A stretch of 64,000 nucleotides of DNA, taken from assembly GCA_937919945.1 (NCBI GenBank), contig CALESY010000168.1, forward strand, positions 5,100 through 69,099. Reading direction: 5' to 3'. Within the stretch, counting starts at the first letter, position 1; every line of letters starts with the position of its first letter. The notes under the pieces are model-generated. The model was given only the letters and a program-made list of their open reading frames with translations, was not told where the DNA came from and ran no database searches. Made by a program: the position numbers and the translations under genes. Below are positions 1 to 9,135 of this stretch, piece after piece. The DNA comes from an uncultured Chitinophagaceae bacterium. Its GTDB lineage: Bacteria; Bacteroidota; Bacteroidia; Chitinophagales; Chitinophagaceae.

Positions 1-1
1 A

Positions 2-2119
2 CTGGCGCTGAACCTGCAATACTTTGAGTACGGTAATGTAAAAACTACAAAGTTTTATAACGACTGTCCTTTCAGGTTGATGATAGCAGATACGTTATTG
101 CAAAACTTTGTTGGCAATGTTTCTTACGGCATAGTGTTTAATGCAAATGGCGGCTACGTCATCAGCGAGGGAGATAAAAAATGGAATGGTAAAATTGACA
201 TGCCATTACAGTTGCCTATTGGCGAGGTAACTATTACAAAAAATGCGGCATCGCCCATAAAGCCAAATGCTAAATACGGAATACATATATTGGATGCATC
301 GGGCCTGGCAGGTTCTTTGGCAGGCGGTATAGACATACTAAAGCCCGATAAAGGTGCCAGCTACCTGAATATTTATATACTGGATGAAATACCTGCACGT
401 GGTAAAGATGTGCTGAATGAATTAGTGAAAGTATATGCTACGGCTAATATCGAATCGAGAAACGAAATAGCTATACAGACGGTAGATTTCATCAATGAAA
501 GGCTGCAGCGCGTAAATGAGGAGCTGACAGGTGTTGAAAAAGATATTGAGTTCTTTGAGAAGAGTAAAAAAATAACCGGTGATGTGGTTGACCAGTCGAA
601 AGCGCTGATATCTAATACCAACGAAAACTACAAAGAAGTATATGAGAAAGAAGTAGAATTGGAAGTTATTAACGCTATCGAAAAATATGTAAACAGTAGT
701 GGTAATGACGAGCGGGTAGTACCTGCCGGTTTGCTTTCTGATAACAAAGCTGTAACGAGCATTACGGAGCGGTATAATGACTTGCTGTACAAAAAAGAAC
801 AGCTCTCATTAACAAAAACAGAAACACATCCGGAATATGTGGCTGTAAAAAAACAATTGGAAGCATTACGTACTGACATGTTATCGAGCCTGGCTGCATC
901 TAAGCGCAGCCTGCAGGTAGTGATAGCAGAATTGAAAAAACAAGGTGGTAGCATTGATGCTCAAATAAGGGAAGTACCTAAAACTAAAAGGATATATCTA
1001 GACTATTCGAGAAAGCAACACATATACGAAGAGCTGTTTCTTTACTTGCTGAAAAAGAGAGAGGAAACAGAGGTGGCTAAATCATCTACCGTATCGAATG
1101 TATCGGTTATCAATAGTGCTGAAAGTTTTGGTGAAGTAAAGCCCAACAGGTCGAGAGTAAAGAGCTCTGCTTTATTGATAGGATTTATCATACCAGTGGT
1201 GATATTGTTGTTGAGGCGTATGCTCAATACACGTATCATTACCAAACAGGATATTCTGAGCAATTCAGAATTGCCTGTAATAGGTGAGATAGGCCATCAC
1301 GAAAACGAAGAGGTAGTAGCTGTAAAAAATAACAGCCACTCTGCATTGTCAGAGCAATTCAGGGCATTGCGTACCAACATACAATTTCTGCTGCCCGACA
1401 AAGGTGATAAGGTAATACTGCTTACATCCAGTATGAGTGGTGAGGGTAAATCTTTTATTGCCATCAATCTGGCAAACACCTTTGCTATTTCAGGTAAGAA
1501 GGTAGTGTTGCTTGAGCTTGACCTTAGAAAGCCGAAAATATCTCAGCACTTGGGGTTGAGCAATAAAATAGGCCTTTCGAGCTATGCGGTAGGGCAAAAT
1601 GAAATAAAAGACATCATCTTGCCTTCGGGCTTTGAAGATAACCTCTTCGTTATCCCGTCCGGGCCATTGCCACCCAATCCGGCAGAGCTCATTATGCTGC
1701 AAAAGGTAGATGAGTTGTTCGACTATCTGAAACAGAATTTTGATTACATATTGATAGATACGGCACCTGTAGGCCTTGTAACAGATGCCCTGTTGCTAAA
1801 CAGATTTACAAGTACTACACTATACATTATCAGACAAGGGTACACCTTCAGGCAGCAACTGCAAATACCTAATGAACTGCATGATAACAAGAAAATGAAC
1901 AGACTGAGTTATGTTATAAATGATGTGGTGTACAGACGCGGTTATGCATACGGTTATGGTTATGGTTACGAGTCTGGCTATGGTTACGGCTATGGTTATG
2001 GCTATGGTTACGGCTACGGAAAATATTCTAACGGATATTTTGAAGAAGACAATAAAAACCAGAACCCTGTGCAAAGAGCCATTAACAGCATCAAGCATCG
2101 CTTAGTAAAGCGCAAGTAA
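2..2119 (+). CDS. Wzc/GumC-type polysaccharide co-polymerase with BY-kinase domain (5' end outside window)
   Basis: This is the C-terminal 705 residues of a chain-length regulator fused to a bacterial tyrosine kinase, which controls polymerisation and export of surface polysaccharide at the inner membrane. The frame is open from base 2, so the start lies upstream; the ATG at 77 is internal. A long, probably coiled periplasmic region (roughly bases 400-1100) is followed by a transmembrane segment near 1165-1215 and a cytoplasmic ATPase. Walker A (SSMSGEGKS) is at 1427-1453, Walker A' (LLELDLRKPK) near 1510-1540 and Walker B (ILIDTAP) near 1748-1768. The C-terminus carries 14 tyrosines, mostly as Tyr-Gly dipeptides (1943-2033), the expected autophosphorylation cluster. 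It precedes the 35-gene polysaccharide run. Family assignment is firm; which export route it regulates is not. Confidence 0.93.
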   Translation: MALNLQYFEYGNVKTTKFYNDCPFRLMIADTLLQNFVGNVSYGIVFNANGGYVISEGDKKWNGKIDMPLQLPIGEVTITKNAASPIKPNAKYGIHILDASGLAGSLAGGIDILKPDKGASYLNIYILDEIPARGKDVLNELVKVYATANIESRNEIAIQTVDFINERLQRVNEELTGVEKDIEFFEKSKKITGDVVDQSKALISNTNENYKEVYEKEVELEVINAIEKYVNSSGNDERVVPAGLLSDNKAVTSITERYNDLLYKKEQLSLTKTETHPEYVAVKKQLEALRTDMLSSLAASKRSLQVVIAELKKQGGSIDAQIREVPKTKRIYLDYSRKQHIYEELFLYLLKKREETEVAKSSTVSNVSVINSAESFGEVKPNRSRVKSSALLIGFIIPVVILLLRRMLNTRIITKQDILSNSELPVIGEIGHHENEEVVAVKNNSHSALSEQFRALRTNIQFLLPDKGDKVILLTSSMSGEGKSFIAINLANTFAISGKKVVLLELDLRKPKISQHLGLSNKIGLSSYAVGQNEIKDIILPSGFEDNLFVIPSGPLPPNPAELIMLQKVDELFDYLKQNFDYILIDTAPVGLVTDALLLNRFTSTTLYIIRQGYTFRQQLQIPNELHDNKKMNRLSYVINDVVYRRGYAYGYGYGYESGYGYGYGYGYGYGYGKYSNGYFEEDNKNQNPVQRAINSIKHRLVKRK
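1943..2020 (+). repeat. Tyr-Gly coding repeat in the kinase tail
   Basis: TAT/TAC-GGT/GGC hexamers repeat in tandem and encode 12 tyrosines alternating mainly with glycine, interrupted once by Glu-Ser. Codons alternate between TAT and TAC and between GGT and GGC, so the tract is not a pure nucleotide microsatellite, but it could still change length by slippage or unequal recombination. Confidence 0.85.
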
Positions 2120-2122
2120 ATA

Positions 2123-2138
2123 AGGCGACACCTCGCCT
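2123..2138 (+). other. Small hairpin in the kinase-operon gap
   Basis: AGGCGA pairs perfectly with TCGCCT across a CACC loop just after the kinase stop codon. A run of five T begins about 15 nt further on, too far for a classical intrinsic terminator. The 121-nt gap (2120-2240) is the only sizeable one before the 35-gene run, so it may hold a weak attenuator or the start of a new transcript. I see no convincing TAnnTTTG element in it. Confidence 0.3.
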
Positions 2139-2240
2139 CCCTGTTTACCCGATTTTTATACATACACTGCCGGTTGTTGTAACTGACTGTGGCGAAGCCA
2201 TGAAAAATAGCGACATCTTAATTGTCAAAACATACAAGCC

Positions 2241-4022
2241 ATGTGCCGTATTGCAGGTATTATAAATAAAACCGCAGACATACAGGCGCTGGCTATCGCT
2301 ATGCGCGACAGTATGGCGCATGGTGGCCCCGACGATAAAGGCATATATACAGATACGGACGCATCACTGGCATTGGCACACAGGCGATTGTCAATAATAG
2401 ACCTCAGCAATGCGGGGCATCAGCCAATGTATAGCCGGTCGGGAAATATCGTAATTGTGTACAACGGAGAAATATACAATTACAGAGAACTGAAACTCGC
2501 ATTGCAACAAAAGGGTGTACAGTTTACAACATCGTCTGATACGGAAGTAATACTGAAAGCTTATGAAGAGTGGGGCACAGCCTGCTTCAGCATGCTGAAG
2601 GGTATGTTTGCGATGGCGGTGTACGATAAACAAAAACACCAATTGTTATTGGCGAGAGACCCTAACGGAATTAAACCACTCTATTACAGCACAGACAGTA
2701 ACAGTATTTGCTTTGCATCAGAAACAAAAGCATTCAGGCAAATAAAAAGTGATTGGCAAGAAGCTGAAACATGGAAAGCGTATATACTTGTATACGGTTT
2801 TTTGCCCGAGCCATATACTACATTGAAGAATGTGTATATGTTGCCCAAGGGTAGCTACATGCAAATTGACACGGCTACCTTGCAGCATAAAATATTGTCT
2901 TATGCCGGGGATGTATACAGCAATACCATAACATCTGAAGCAGCAGCGGTTGATAAAGTACGGGAGCAACTGAATATTGCAGTTGACAGACATCTGATAT
3001 CTGATGCGCCTATAGGTTTGTTTCTTAGTGGTGGTATTGACAGCAGTCTGCTGACGCTTATAGCAAAAGCGACAGGGCATAATGATTTGCATACCCTATC
3101 TATTGTTTTTGACGATAAAGATTTTTCTGAGCAACCGTATCAAGACCTGATAGCGAATAAAACGCAGGCAAAGCATCAGCGCTTCAACCTCAACAAAGAA
3201 GCTTTTACAAATGCATTGCAGGATATTTTTCATGCAATGGACCAGCCGACAACAGACGGCATCAACACTTATTTTATCTGCAAGTATGCACAGGCATACG
3301 GGTTAAAAGCAGTATTGTCGGGGTTGGGTGCAGATGAGTTGTTTGGGGGTTATGCATCTTTTGGCAGAGAAAAAATGCTGAACAGGCTGAAGAAAGTACC
3401 GGCGTTTGTATTACGAGCAAGCAATTATTCATCAAAAGATAAATATCGCAAACTGTCTTACTTGTCTGGCAGAAGTGCTGTGGGCGAGTACCTGTTTCAC
3501 AGAGGTTACTTCAGTATAAAAGAAGCTGCAGGTATACTTGCCGCAGACGAGCAGGAGGTGAGCAATGTAGTGAAAGACGTAACCCTGCCCGATGAGTTGG
3601 GTACTATGCAGTATGGCAACAAGGTTTCTTACCTTGAAAAGAACCTGTATATGCAAAGCCAACTGCTGAGAGATACAGATATGATGAGTATGTGGCATAG
3701 CATAGAGGTACGTGTACCGTTTTTAGATGTTGATTTGGTGAACCTTGCAAACAGTATAGCACCCTCTGTAAAATACAACCAATCAATACCCAAACACCTG
3801 TTGGTGAAAGCGTATGAAGATTTATTGCCCAGAGAGATTTGGGATAGAAAAAAACAAGGTTTTGTTTTCCCATTCCAACGCTGGATGAAAGGTAATGAGC
3901 GAATGTACTTTAATGAAATAAATCCGGCATTGACATCTGCCTACAACAGCGGAAAGCTGAGTTGGAGCAGATATTGGGCATATCTTGTTACTGCCAATTA
4001 TAACAACCTGCACACCGCGTGA
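2241..4022 (+). CDS. Asparagine-synthase-type glutamine amidotransferase 1
   Basis: Two-domain enzyme of 593 residues. An N-terminal class II glutaminase (nucleophile Cys2) releases ammonia, which a C-terminal PP-loop domain (LSGGIDSS) transfers to an adenylated carboxylate. Glutamine-site motifs HRRLSIIDL, YNGEIYN and SDTEVIL are present, as is the synthetase motif GLGADELFGGY. In polysaccharide loci such homologues are thought to amidate sugar carboxyls rather than make asparagine; that role is inferred here from context. Two oddities set it apart from the three paralogues in the operon: the start reads MCRI rather than MCGI, and the usual HRGPD is HGGPD. It is the first gene of the run and its stop overlaps the next start by 4 nt. 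Confidence 0.9.
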   Translation: MCRIAGIINKTADIQALAIAMRDSMAHGGPDDKGIYTDTDASLALAHRRLSIIDLSNAGHQPMYSRSGNIVIVYNGEIYNYRELKLALQQKGVQFTTSSDTEVILKAYEEWGTACFSMLKGMFAMAVYDKQKHQLLLARDPNGIKPLYYSTDSNSICFASETKAFRQIKSDWQEAETWKAYILVYGFLPEPYTTLKNVYMLPKGSYMQIDTATLQHKILSYAGDVYSNTITSEAAAVDKVREQLNIAVDRHLISDAPIGLFLSGGIDSSLLTLIAKATGHNDLHTLSIVFDDKDFSEQPYQDLIANKTQAKHQRFNLNKEAFTNALQDIFHAMDQPTTDGINTYFICKYAQAYGLKAVLSGLGADELFGGYASFGREKMLNRLKKVPAFVLRASNYSSKDKYRKLSYLSGRSAVGEYLFHRGYFSIKEAAGILAADEQEVSNVVKDVTLPDELGTMQYGNKVSYLEKNLYMQSQLLRDTDMMSMWHSIEVRVPFLDVDLVNLANSIAPSVKYNQSIPKHLLVKAYEDLLPREIWDRKKQGFVFPFQRWMKGNERMYFNEINPALTSAYNSGKLSWSRYWAYLVTANYNNLHTA

Positions 4023-5143
4023 AAAAACTGCTGTTTGTAAATCTTATGGCGTTTCGCAGTACAGGCGGATTGGAGAAGTTCAACCGATGCTTTCTTAAAG
4101 CATTGAACGGGTTGAGTAATACACTATCATATCAGCCGGCAGGTATATCGTTATGCGATGTGTCTGCAGACGAGAGGTATTTCCCGAAGCCTGCATACAA
4201 GGGCTTTAATAATAACAAAGTGCTATTTGCACTGTATAGTATTTTCCAATCGCTGCGGTCTGATGTATTAATACTCGGGCATATCAATACGGCAATAGTG
4301 GGTTTAGTATTCAAAATGCTGTTTCCCCGAAAAAAGCTCTTGTTGATATGTCACGGCATAGAAGTGTGGCAGCCGTTGACGGGGATTAAAAAAAAAGTAT
4401 TGGTAAAAGCTGATAAAGTGTTAGCTGTTAGTGAATATACAAGGCAGCAGATAATTAAGCTGCAAGGTAAATCTCCACAAGACGTAGCGGTGTTTCACAA
4501 TACTATCGACCCGTATTTCGAAGTGCCGCACAGCTTTAGTAAAGACGAGCAATTGGCAGCGCGTTATGGTATTACACACTCAGATTTTGTAGTATATACT
4601 TTATGCAGGCTTTCATCCAAAGAGAAATACAAGGGTTACGATGCCGTAATACAGGCAATAGCATTGCTTGCAGATAAATACACCAACCTGAAATATCTGA
4701 TAGCTGGCAAGTACGATGAAGCGGAAAGGGAACGTGTAGATGCATTAATAGCAACCAACAATCTGGAAGACAGAGTGCTGTTTGCGGGCTATATACAAGA
4801 TGATGAAATAGTGAAACATTATCAGTTGGGCGATGTATTTATCATGCCGAGTAGCGGCGAGGGTTTTGGAATAGTTTTTATAGAGGCAATGGCATGTGGC
4901 AGGCAGGTAGTGAGCGGCAATGCAGACGGCAGTGTTGATGCATTGCGCAACGGAGAATTGGGCACCATTGTAGATGCAAATAACATACAAGCTATAGCTA
5001 AGGCTATTGAAGAGAAAATGCAGAATGTAAACAAGTTTGACAGTGCCGCGTCGGTAGCATTGCAACAATCAGTCATTCGCTACTTTGGTTTTGACGCATA
5101 TAAAAACAACCTCAAAAACCTATTGCAACCCATACTTAATTAG
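4019..5143 (+). CDS. Glycosyltransferase family 4-like
   Basis: Predicted cytoplasmic GT-B glycosyltransferase (374 residues) that adds a sugar from a nucleotide donor to the growing lipid-linked glycan. The N-terminal fold opens with a Gly-rich turn (FRSTGGLEKF). The C-terminal donor domain has the EX7E signature EGFGIVFIE followed by AMACGRQVV. It starts at GTG 4019, giving a GTGA overlap with the preceding amidotransferase stop, which suggests translational coupling. The linkage and donor cannot be read from sequence. Confidence 0.9.
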   Translation: MKKLLFVNLMAFRSTGGLEKFNRCFLKALNGLSNTLSYQPAGISLCDVSADERYFPKPAYKGFNNNKVLFALYSIFQSLRSDVLILGHINTAIVGLVFKMLFPRKKLLLICHGIEVWQPLTGIKKKVLVKADKVLAVSEYTRQQIIKLQGKSPQDVAVFHNTIDPYFEVPHSFSKDEQLAARYGITHSDFVVYTLCRLSSKEKYKGYDAVIQAIALLADKYTNLKYLIAGKYDEAERERVDALIATNNLEDRVLFAGYIQDDEIVKHYQLGDVFIMPSSGEGFGIVFIEAMACGRQVVSGNADGSVDALRNGELGTIVDANNIQAIAKAIEEKMQNVNKFDSAASVALQQSVIRYFGFDAYKNNLKNLLQPILN

Positions 5144-5148
5144 CAATC

Positions 5149-6261
5149 ATGGCAAAGAAAGCATTAATAACAGGTGTTACAGGGCAAGACGGTGCTTACC
5201 TCAGTGAGCTGTTGCTGCAGAAAGGTTATGAAGTTCACGGTATCAAGCGCAGAAGCTCATTGTTTAATACAGACCGTATAGACCATTTGTACGAAGACCC
5301 TCACGTGTCTGACAGGCATTTTGTACTGCATTACGGAGACCTGACGGACAGCACCAACATCATAAGGATCATACAGGAAGTACAGCCCGACGAAATATAT
5401 AACCTCGGTGCCATGAGCCATGTTCAGGTTAGCTTTGCTACACCCGAATACACAGCCAATGTTGATGGAACAGGTACATTGAGAATACTGGAAGCGGTAA
5501 GGTTGCTGAATCTGGTTGAAAAAACGAAAATATATCAGGCATCTACATCAGAGCTCTATGGCTTGGTGCAGGAAGTTCCGCAATCAGAAAAAACACCATT
5601 CTATCCACGTTCGCCATACGGTGTTGCAAAGATGTACGCATACTGGATAACGGTAAACTACAGAGAAGCATACAACATGTTTGCCTGCAATGGTATTTTG
5701 TTTAATCATGAAAGTCCGCTGCGTGGAGAAACATTTGTAACCCGAAAAATAACACGTGCCGTTGCACAGATAAAACTTGGTTTGCAAGATATGCTGTATG
5801 TAGGCAACCTGAATGCACAACGCGATTGGGGACACGCTAAAGATTATGTGGAAGCAATGTGGCTGATGTTGCAACAGGATAAGCCGGAAGATTTTGTTAT
5901 TGCTACCGGCATAACAACCTACGTGCGAGACTTCATAAAAATGGCATTTGCAGAAGCGGGTGTGGAGATAGAGTTTCGCGGAGAGGGTGTGAATGAGGTA
6001 GGCGTAATAAAATCTGTGAAAGATGACACTATTCTTAAGCCGGGTAAAGTAGTGGTATCTGTAGACCCTCAATACTTCAGGCCTACAGAAGTAGACTTGC
6101 TGATTGGCGATGCCACAAAAGCAAGAACCAAACTGGGGTGGCAACCCAAATATACACTGCAGGAGATGGTACGTGAAATGGTAGCACACGATACACACCT
6201 GTTTGAAAAACAACAAGTGCTGAAAGCAGCAGGCTATCAATACATGCCCAAGTACGAATAG
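5149..6261 (+). CDS. gmd: GDP-mannose 4,6-dehydratase
   Basis: Converts GDP-D-mannose to GDP-4-keto-6-deoxy-D-mannose, the first step of GDP-L-fucose synthesis. The 370 residues match the usual family length. The Rossmann motif GVTGQDGAYL is at residues 9-18, the active site has STSELYG and YGVAK, and the stretches KRRSSLFNTDRIDH and NLNAQRDWGHAKDY are near-diagnostic. It lies 5 nt after a glycosyltransferase and 3 nt before the gene for the next enzyme in the pathway. Confidence 0.97.
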   Translation: MAKKALITGVTGQDGAYLSELLLQKGYEVHGIKRRSSLFNTDRIDHLYEDPHVSDRHFVLHYGDLTDSTNIIRIIQEVQPDEIYNLGAMSHVQVSFATPEYTANVDGTGTLRILEAVRLLNLVEKTKIYQASTSELYGLVQEVPQSEKTPFYPRSPYGVAKMYAYWITVNYREAYNMFACNGILFNHESPLRGETFVTRKITRAVAQIKLGLQDMLYVGNLNAQRDWGHAKDYVEAMWLMLQQDKPEDFVIATGITTYVRDFIKMAFAEAGVEIEFRGEGVNEVGVIKSVKDDTILKPGKVVVSVDPQYFRPTEVDLLIGDATKARTKLGWQPKYTLQEMVREMVAHDTHLFEKQQVLKAAGYQYMPKYE

Positions 6262-6264
6262 AGA

Positions 6265-7188
6265 ATGGAAAAAGAAAGTAAGATATACGTAGCAGGGCAT
6301 AAAGGTATGGTAGGCAGCGCCATCTGCAGAAAACTGCAGAAAGAGGGCTATACGAATATTATTGTAAAAACATCTGCTGAACTTGATTTGAGAAATCAGC
6401 AAGCGGTAGAAACATTCTTTAAAACGCACCAACCCGAATATGTATTACTGGCGGCAGCAAAAGTGGGAGGTATTTTAGCTAACAATCAATTCAAAGCAGA
6501 CTTTCTGTACGATAACCTGATGATACAAAACAATGTAATTCATCAGGCATATGTAAGCGGAGTGAAAAAACTGATGTTCTTAGGCTCATCCTGCATATAT
6601 CCTAAGATGGCGCCACAGCCGCTGAAAGAAGAATACTTACTCACCGGGTTGCTGGAACCAACCAATGAACCTTATGCAATAGCCAAGATAGCAGGTATAA
6701 AAATGTGCGATGCATATCGCCATCAATACGGTTGCAACTTTATATCGGTTATGCCTACCAACCTGTATGGTCCGAATGATAATTATGATTTACAAAAATC
6801 GCACGTACTACCTGCACTGATCAGGAAGTTTCACGAAGCGAAGATGAATAATGAATCGGAAGTAACTGTTTGGGGCACAGGTGCGCCTCTCAGAGAATTT
6901 CTGCATGCAGACGACCTTGCAGATGCATGTTACTTTCTGATGCAAACATATAACGAGCCCGGTTTTGTAAACATAGGCGTAGGCACAGACATCAGCATTG
7001 CTGATCTGGCCAATATGATAAAAGACATAACAGGCTATTCAGGGAATATTGTTTGGGATACAACAAAACCGGATGGTACTCCCCGTAAGCTGATGGATGT
7101 TACTAAGCTGAAGCAACTTGGCTGGCAGGCAAGTATTTCATTGCAAGACGGTATTCGTCAGGTGTACCGTGAAAAATTTCTATCATAG
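6265..7188 (+). CDS. fcl: GDP-L-fucose synthase
   Basis: Bifunctional 3,5-epimerase/4-reductase that turns the Gmd product into GDP-L-fucose with NADPH. At 307 residues it has full length, with Rossmann motif GHKGMVGSA near the N-terminus, the catalytic Ser in LGSSCIYPK, the YxxxK pair in YAIAK, and the family stretch MPTNLYGPNDNYDL. The gene follows gmd by 3 nt, so fucose is very probably a constituent of the polymer made here. Confidence 0.96.
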   Translation: MEKESKIYVAGHKGMVGSAICRKLQKEGYTNIIVKTSAELDLRNQQAVETFFKTHQPEYVLLAAAKVGGILANNQFKADFLYDNLMIQNNVIHQAYVSGVKKLMFLGSSCIYPKMAPQPLKEEYLLTGLLEPTNEPYAIAKIAGIKMCDAYRHQYGCNFISVMPTNLYGPNDNYDLQKSHVLPALIRKFHEAKMNNESEVTVWGTGAPLREFLHADDLADACYFLMQTYNEPGFVNIGVGTDISIADLANMIKDITGYSGNIVWDTTKPDGTPRKLMDVTKLKQLGWQASISLQDGIRQVYREKFLS

Positions 7189-7190
7189 CG

Positions 7191-8270
7191 ATGAAATTCT
7201 ATTCGCAGCTAAATGGCTTCAGGTTTTTATTTATACTTTTTGTGCTGCTGGAACATTGGGGGCCCAGATGGGTATATGAAAAATTTGACCTCGGCAGTTT
7301 GGGGGTAGACCTGTTCTTTGTACTGAGTGGGTTTTTGATTGGTGAAATACTGCTGACAGAAAAAAACAAATCGAAACCCGTTTCCCTGTCGTTGAAAAAC
7401 TTTTACATACGGAGGGCGTTGAGGATATTTCCCGTTTACTACCTCTCCATCATCGTATATGGTGCATTATTTACAACAGGTGGCATCCTGTTGTGGAATC
7501 TTACTTACACCAACAATATATTGGAGTGTATAGACAAGGCAAGGATATTGCCGGAATATTCGCACTTATGGTCTTTGTGTGTTGAAGAACAGTTTTATGT
7601 CATCTTTCCTTTTTTAGTTTTCTTTCTGAATACAAAAGCGATATACAGAATTGTAGTAGCAGGGATATTAATAGCTGTTATTGGTAGGGCTGTGTTAGCT
7701 ACTTTGCAGGTGCATGATTATTATGTTATCAATATGCGCTTTACCCTGTTCGCATTAGACTGTCTGTTCGGCGGAGTATTGCTGGCATACCTCAAAACCT
7801 ATCATACTGCGCATCTTCAAAAATTCTTTTCAAAAGGGCTGGTAATAAAACCGCTTATTGTATTGTTGTTTATTGCGGTATATATTATTCGGAACACACC
7901 GGGAGATACAATAGATAATACATTATACAGGCTCAATGCGGCAGTACTCGGTTTTTTATTGATAGGCTTTTCTGTTATGAAAGGATTCTCGGGTTTTGCA
8001 GATGTGTTTTTGAGAAATCCGCTTATTGCATACTTGGGCAAAATATCATACGGCATCTACATATTTCATACGTTTGTCAAAGAGATATACTATCGTTATT
8101 TTTCTACAAATGCTGTTAAAGAGTTTTTTGTGAATCAAAAAATAAGCTTTGTGAGTAACCTGTATGTTGTTGACTTTATTAGTATGTTCCTCTTAACAGT
8201 ATTGCTGGCTTGTTTGTCCTACGAGGTAATGGAGAAAAAGCTATTGACACTTAAAAACAGGTTTGCATAA
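7191..8270 (+). CDS. Membrane O-acyltransferase (acyltransferase family 3)
   Basis: A 359-residue multi-pass membrane protein of the OafA/acyltransferase-3 type, which transfers acyl groups, usually acetyl, onto sugars. Family landmarks are the N-terminal GFRFLFILFVLLEHW, the LGVDLFFVLSGFLIG segment, an Arg-rich RRALRIFPVYY turn and HLWSLCVEEQFYV with its His and Glu. About ten hydrophobic segments are visible. It lies 2 nt after fcl and 3 nt before the exporter permease, so an O-acetyl decoration of the exported glycan is the likely role. Confidence 0.88.
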   Translation: MKFYSQLNGFRFLFILFVLLEHWGPRWVYEKFDLGSLGVDLFFVLSGFLIGEILLTEKNKSKPVSLSLKNFYIRRALRIFPVYYLSIIVYGALFTTGGILLWNLTYTNNILECIDKARILPEYSHLWSLCVEEQFYVIFPFLVFFLNTKAIYRIVVAGILIAVIGRAVLATLQVHDYYVINMRFTLFALDCLFGGVLLAYLKTYHTAHLQKFFSKGLVIKPLIVLLFIAVYIIRNTPGDTIDNTLYRLNAAVLGFLLIGFSVMKGFSGFADVFLRNPLIAYLGKISYGIYIFHTFVKEIYYRYFSTNAVKEFFVNQKISFVSNLYVVDFISMFLLTVLLACLSYEVMEKKLLTLKNRFA

Positions 8271-8273
8271 ATA

Positions 8274-9128
8274 ATGCACGATAACGATAAAGACTGGAAT
8301 TTAGTCATCAAACCAAGCGAAAGCCTGTTCAGTTTGAACCTGCGCGAAGTTTGGAACTATAAAGACCTGATACTGCTGCTTGTAAGGCGAGATTTTGTTT
8401 CTTTCTATAAACAAACAATATTCGGCCCTATTTGGTTTTTTATACAGCCATTTTTTACAACATTCATATACGTATTCGTATTTGGTACGTTGGCATCATT
8501 AAGTACAGATGGGTTGCCGCAGCCATTATTTTACCTTACTAACATTGTAGCGTGGAATTATTTTTCAGAATGCCTCAATAAAACGTCAACCGTTTTCAGG
8601 GACAATGCCAATATTTTCGGAAAAGTATATTTCCCGAGGTTGGTAATGCCATTGAGTATTGTCATAAGTAACCTTACCCGCTTTGGTGTACAGCTGGCGT
8701 TGCTCTTATTGGCAATGTTGTACTATGCATTGGTGAAGGGCTATGCTTTTGATATTACTGTGTATATCCTTTTATTTCCATTAATGGTATTGTTGATGGC
8801 TGCATTAGGTTTAGGTAGCGGTATGATAATATCTGCTATGACAACTAAGTACCGGGACCTCAGTTTCCTTGTAACTTTTGGCATACAGTTGCTGATGTAC
8901 GTAACACCGGTTATCTATCCGTTGAGCGCAGCTCCTGAAAAAGTAAAATGGGTATTGTCAATCAACCCAATGACACCTATACTGGAAGGTATTCGCCTCG
9001 GTTTGTTAGGCAAAGGCGATATTACAATAGGCTCGTTGATTTATGCCATAACAGTAGTAGTGGTAGTGCTTTTTACGGGCATCATTACGTTCAATAAAGT
9101 TGAAAAAAGTTTCGTAGATACAGTCTGA
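8274..9128 (+). CDS. Polysaccharide ABC exporter permease (Wzm-like)
   Basis: Membrane subunit (284 residues, about six hydrophobic segments) of an ABC-2 exporter that carries lipid-linked polysaccharide across the inner membrane. The N-terminal LVRRDFVSFYKQTIFGPIW and the LGLGSGMIISAMTTKYRDL segment are typical of O-antigen/teichoic-acid permeases. The ATPase gene follows by 7 nt. Confidence 0.92.
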   Translation: MHDNDKDWNLVIKPSESLFSLNLREVWNYKDLILLLVRRDFVSFYKQTIFGPIWFFIQPFFTTFIYVFVFGTLASLSTDGLPQPLFYLTNIVAWNYFSECLNKTSTVFRDNANIFGKVYFPRLVMPLSIVISNLTRFGVQLALLLLAMLYYALVKGYAFDITVYILLFPLMVLLMAALGLGSGMIISAMTTKYRDLSFLVTFGIQLLMYVTPVIYPLSAAPEKVKWVLSINPMTPILEGIRLGLLGKGDITIGSLIYAITVVVVVLFTGIITFNKVEKSFVDTV

Positions 9129-9135
9129 CGTTAAG

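Noticed and set aside
5584..6432. Open frame of 282 codons on the - strand opposite gmd and fcl
   Set aside because: It lies antisense to two certain genes, its translation is rich in Cys, His, Tyr and Phe with no domain, and it has no separate expression context.
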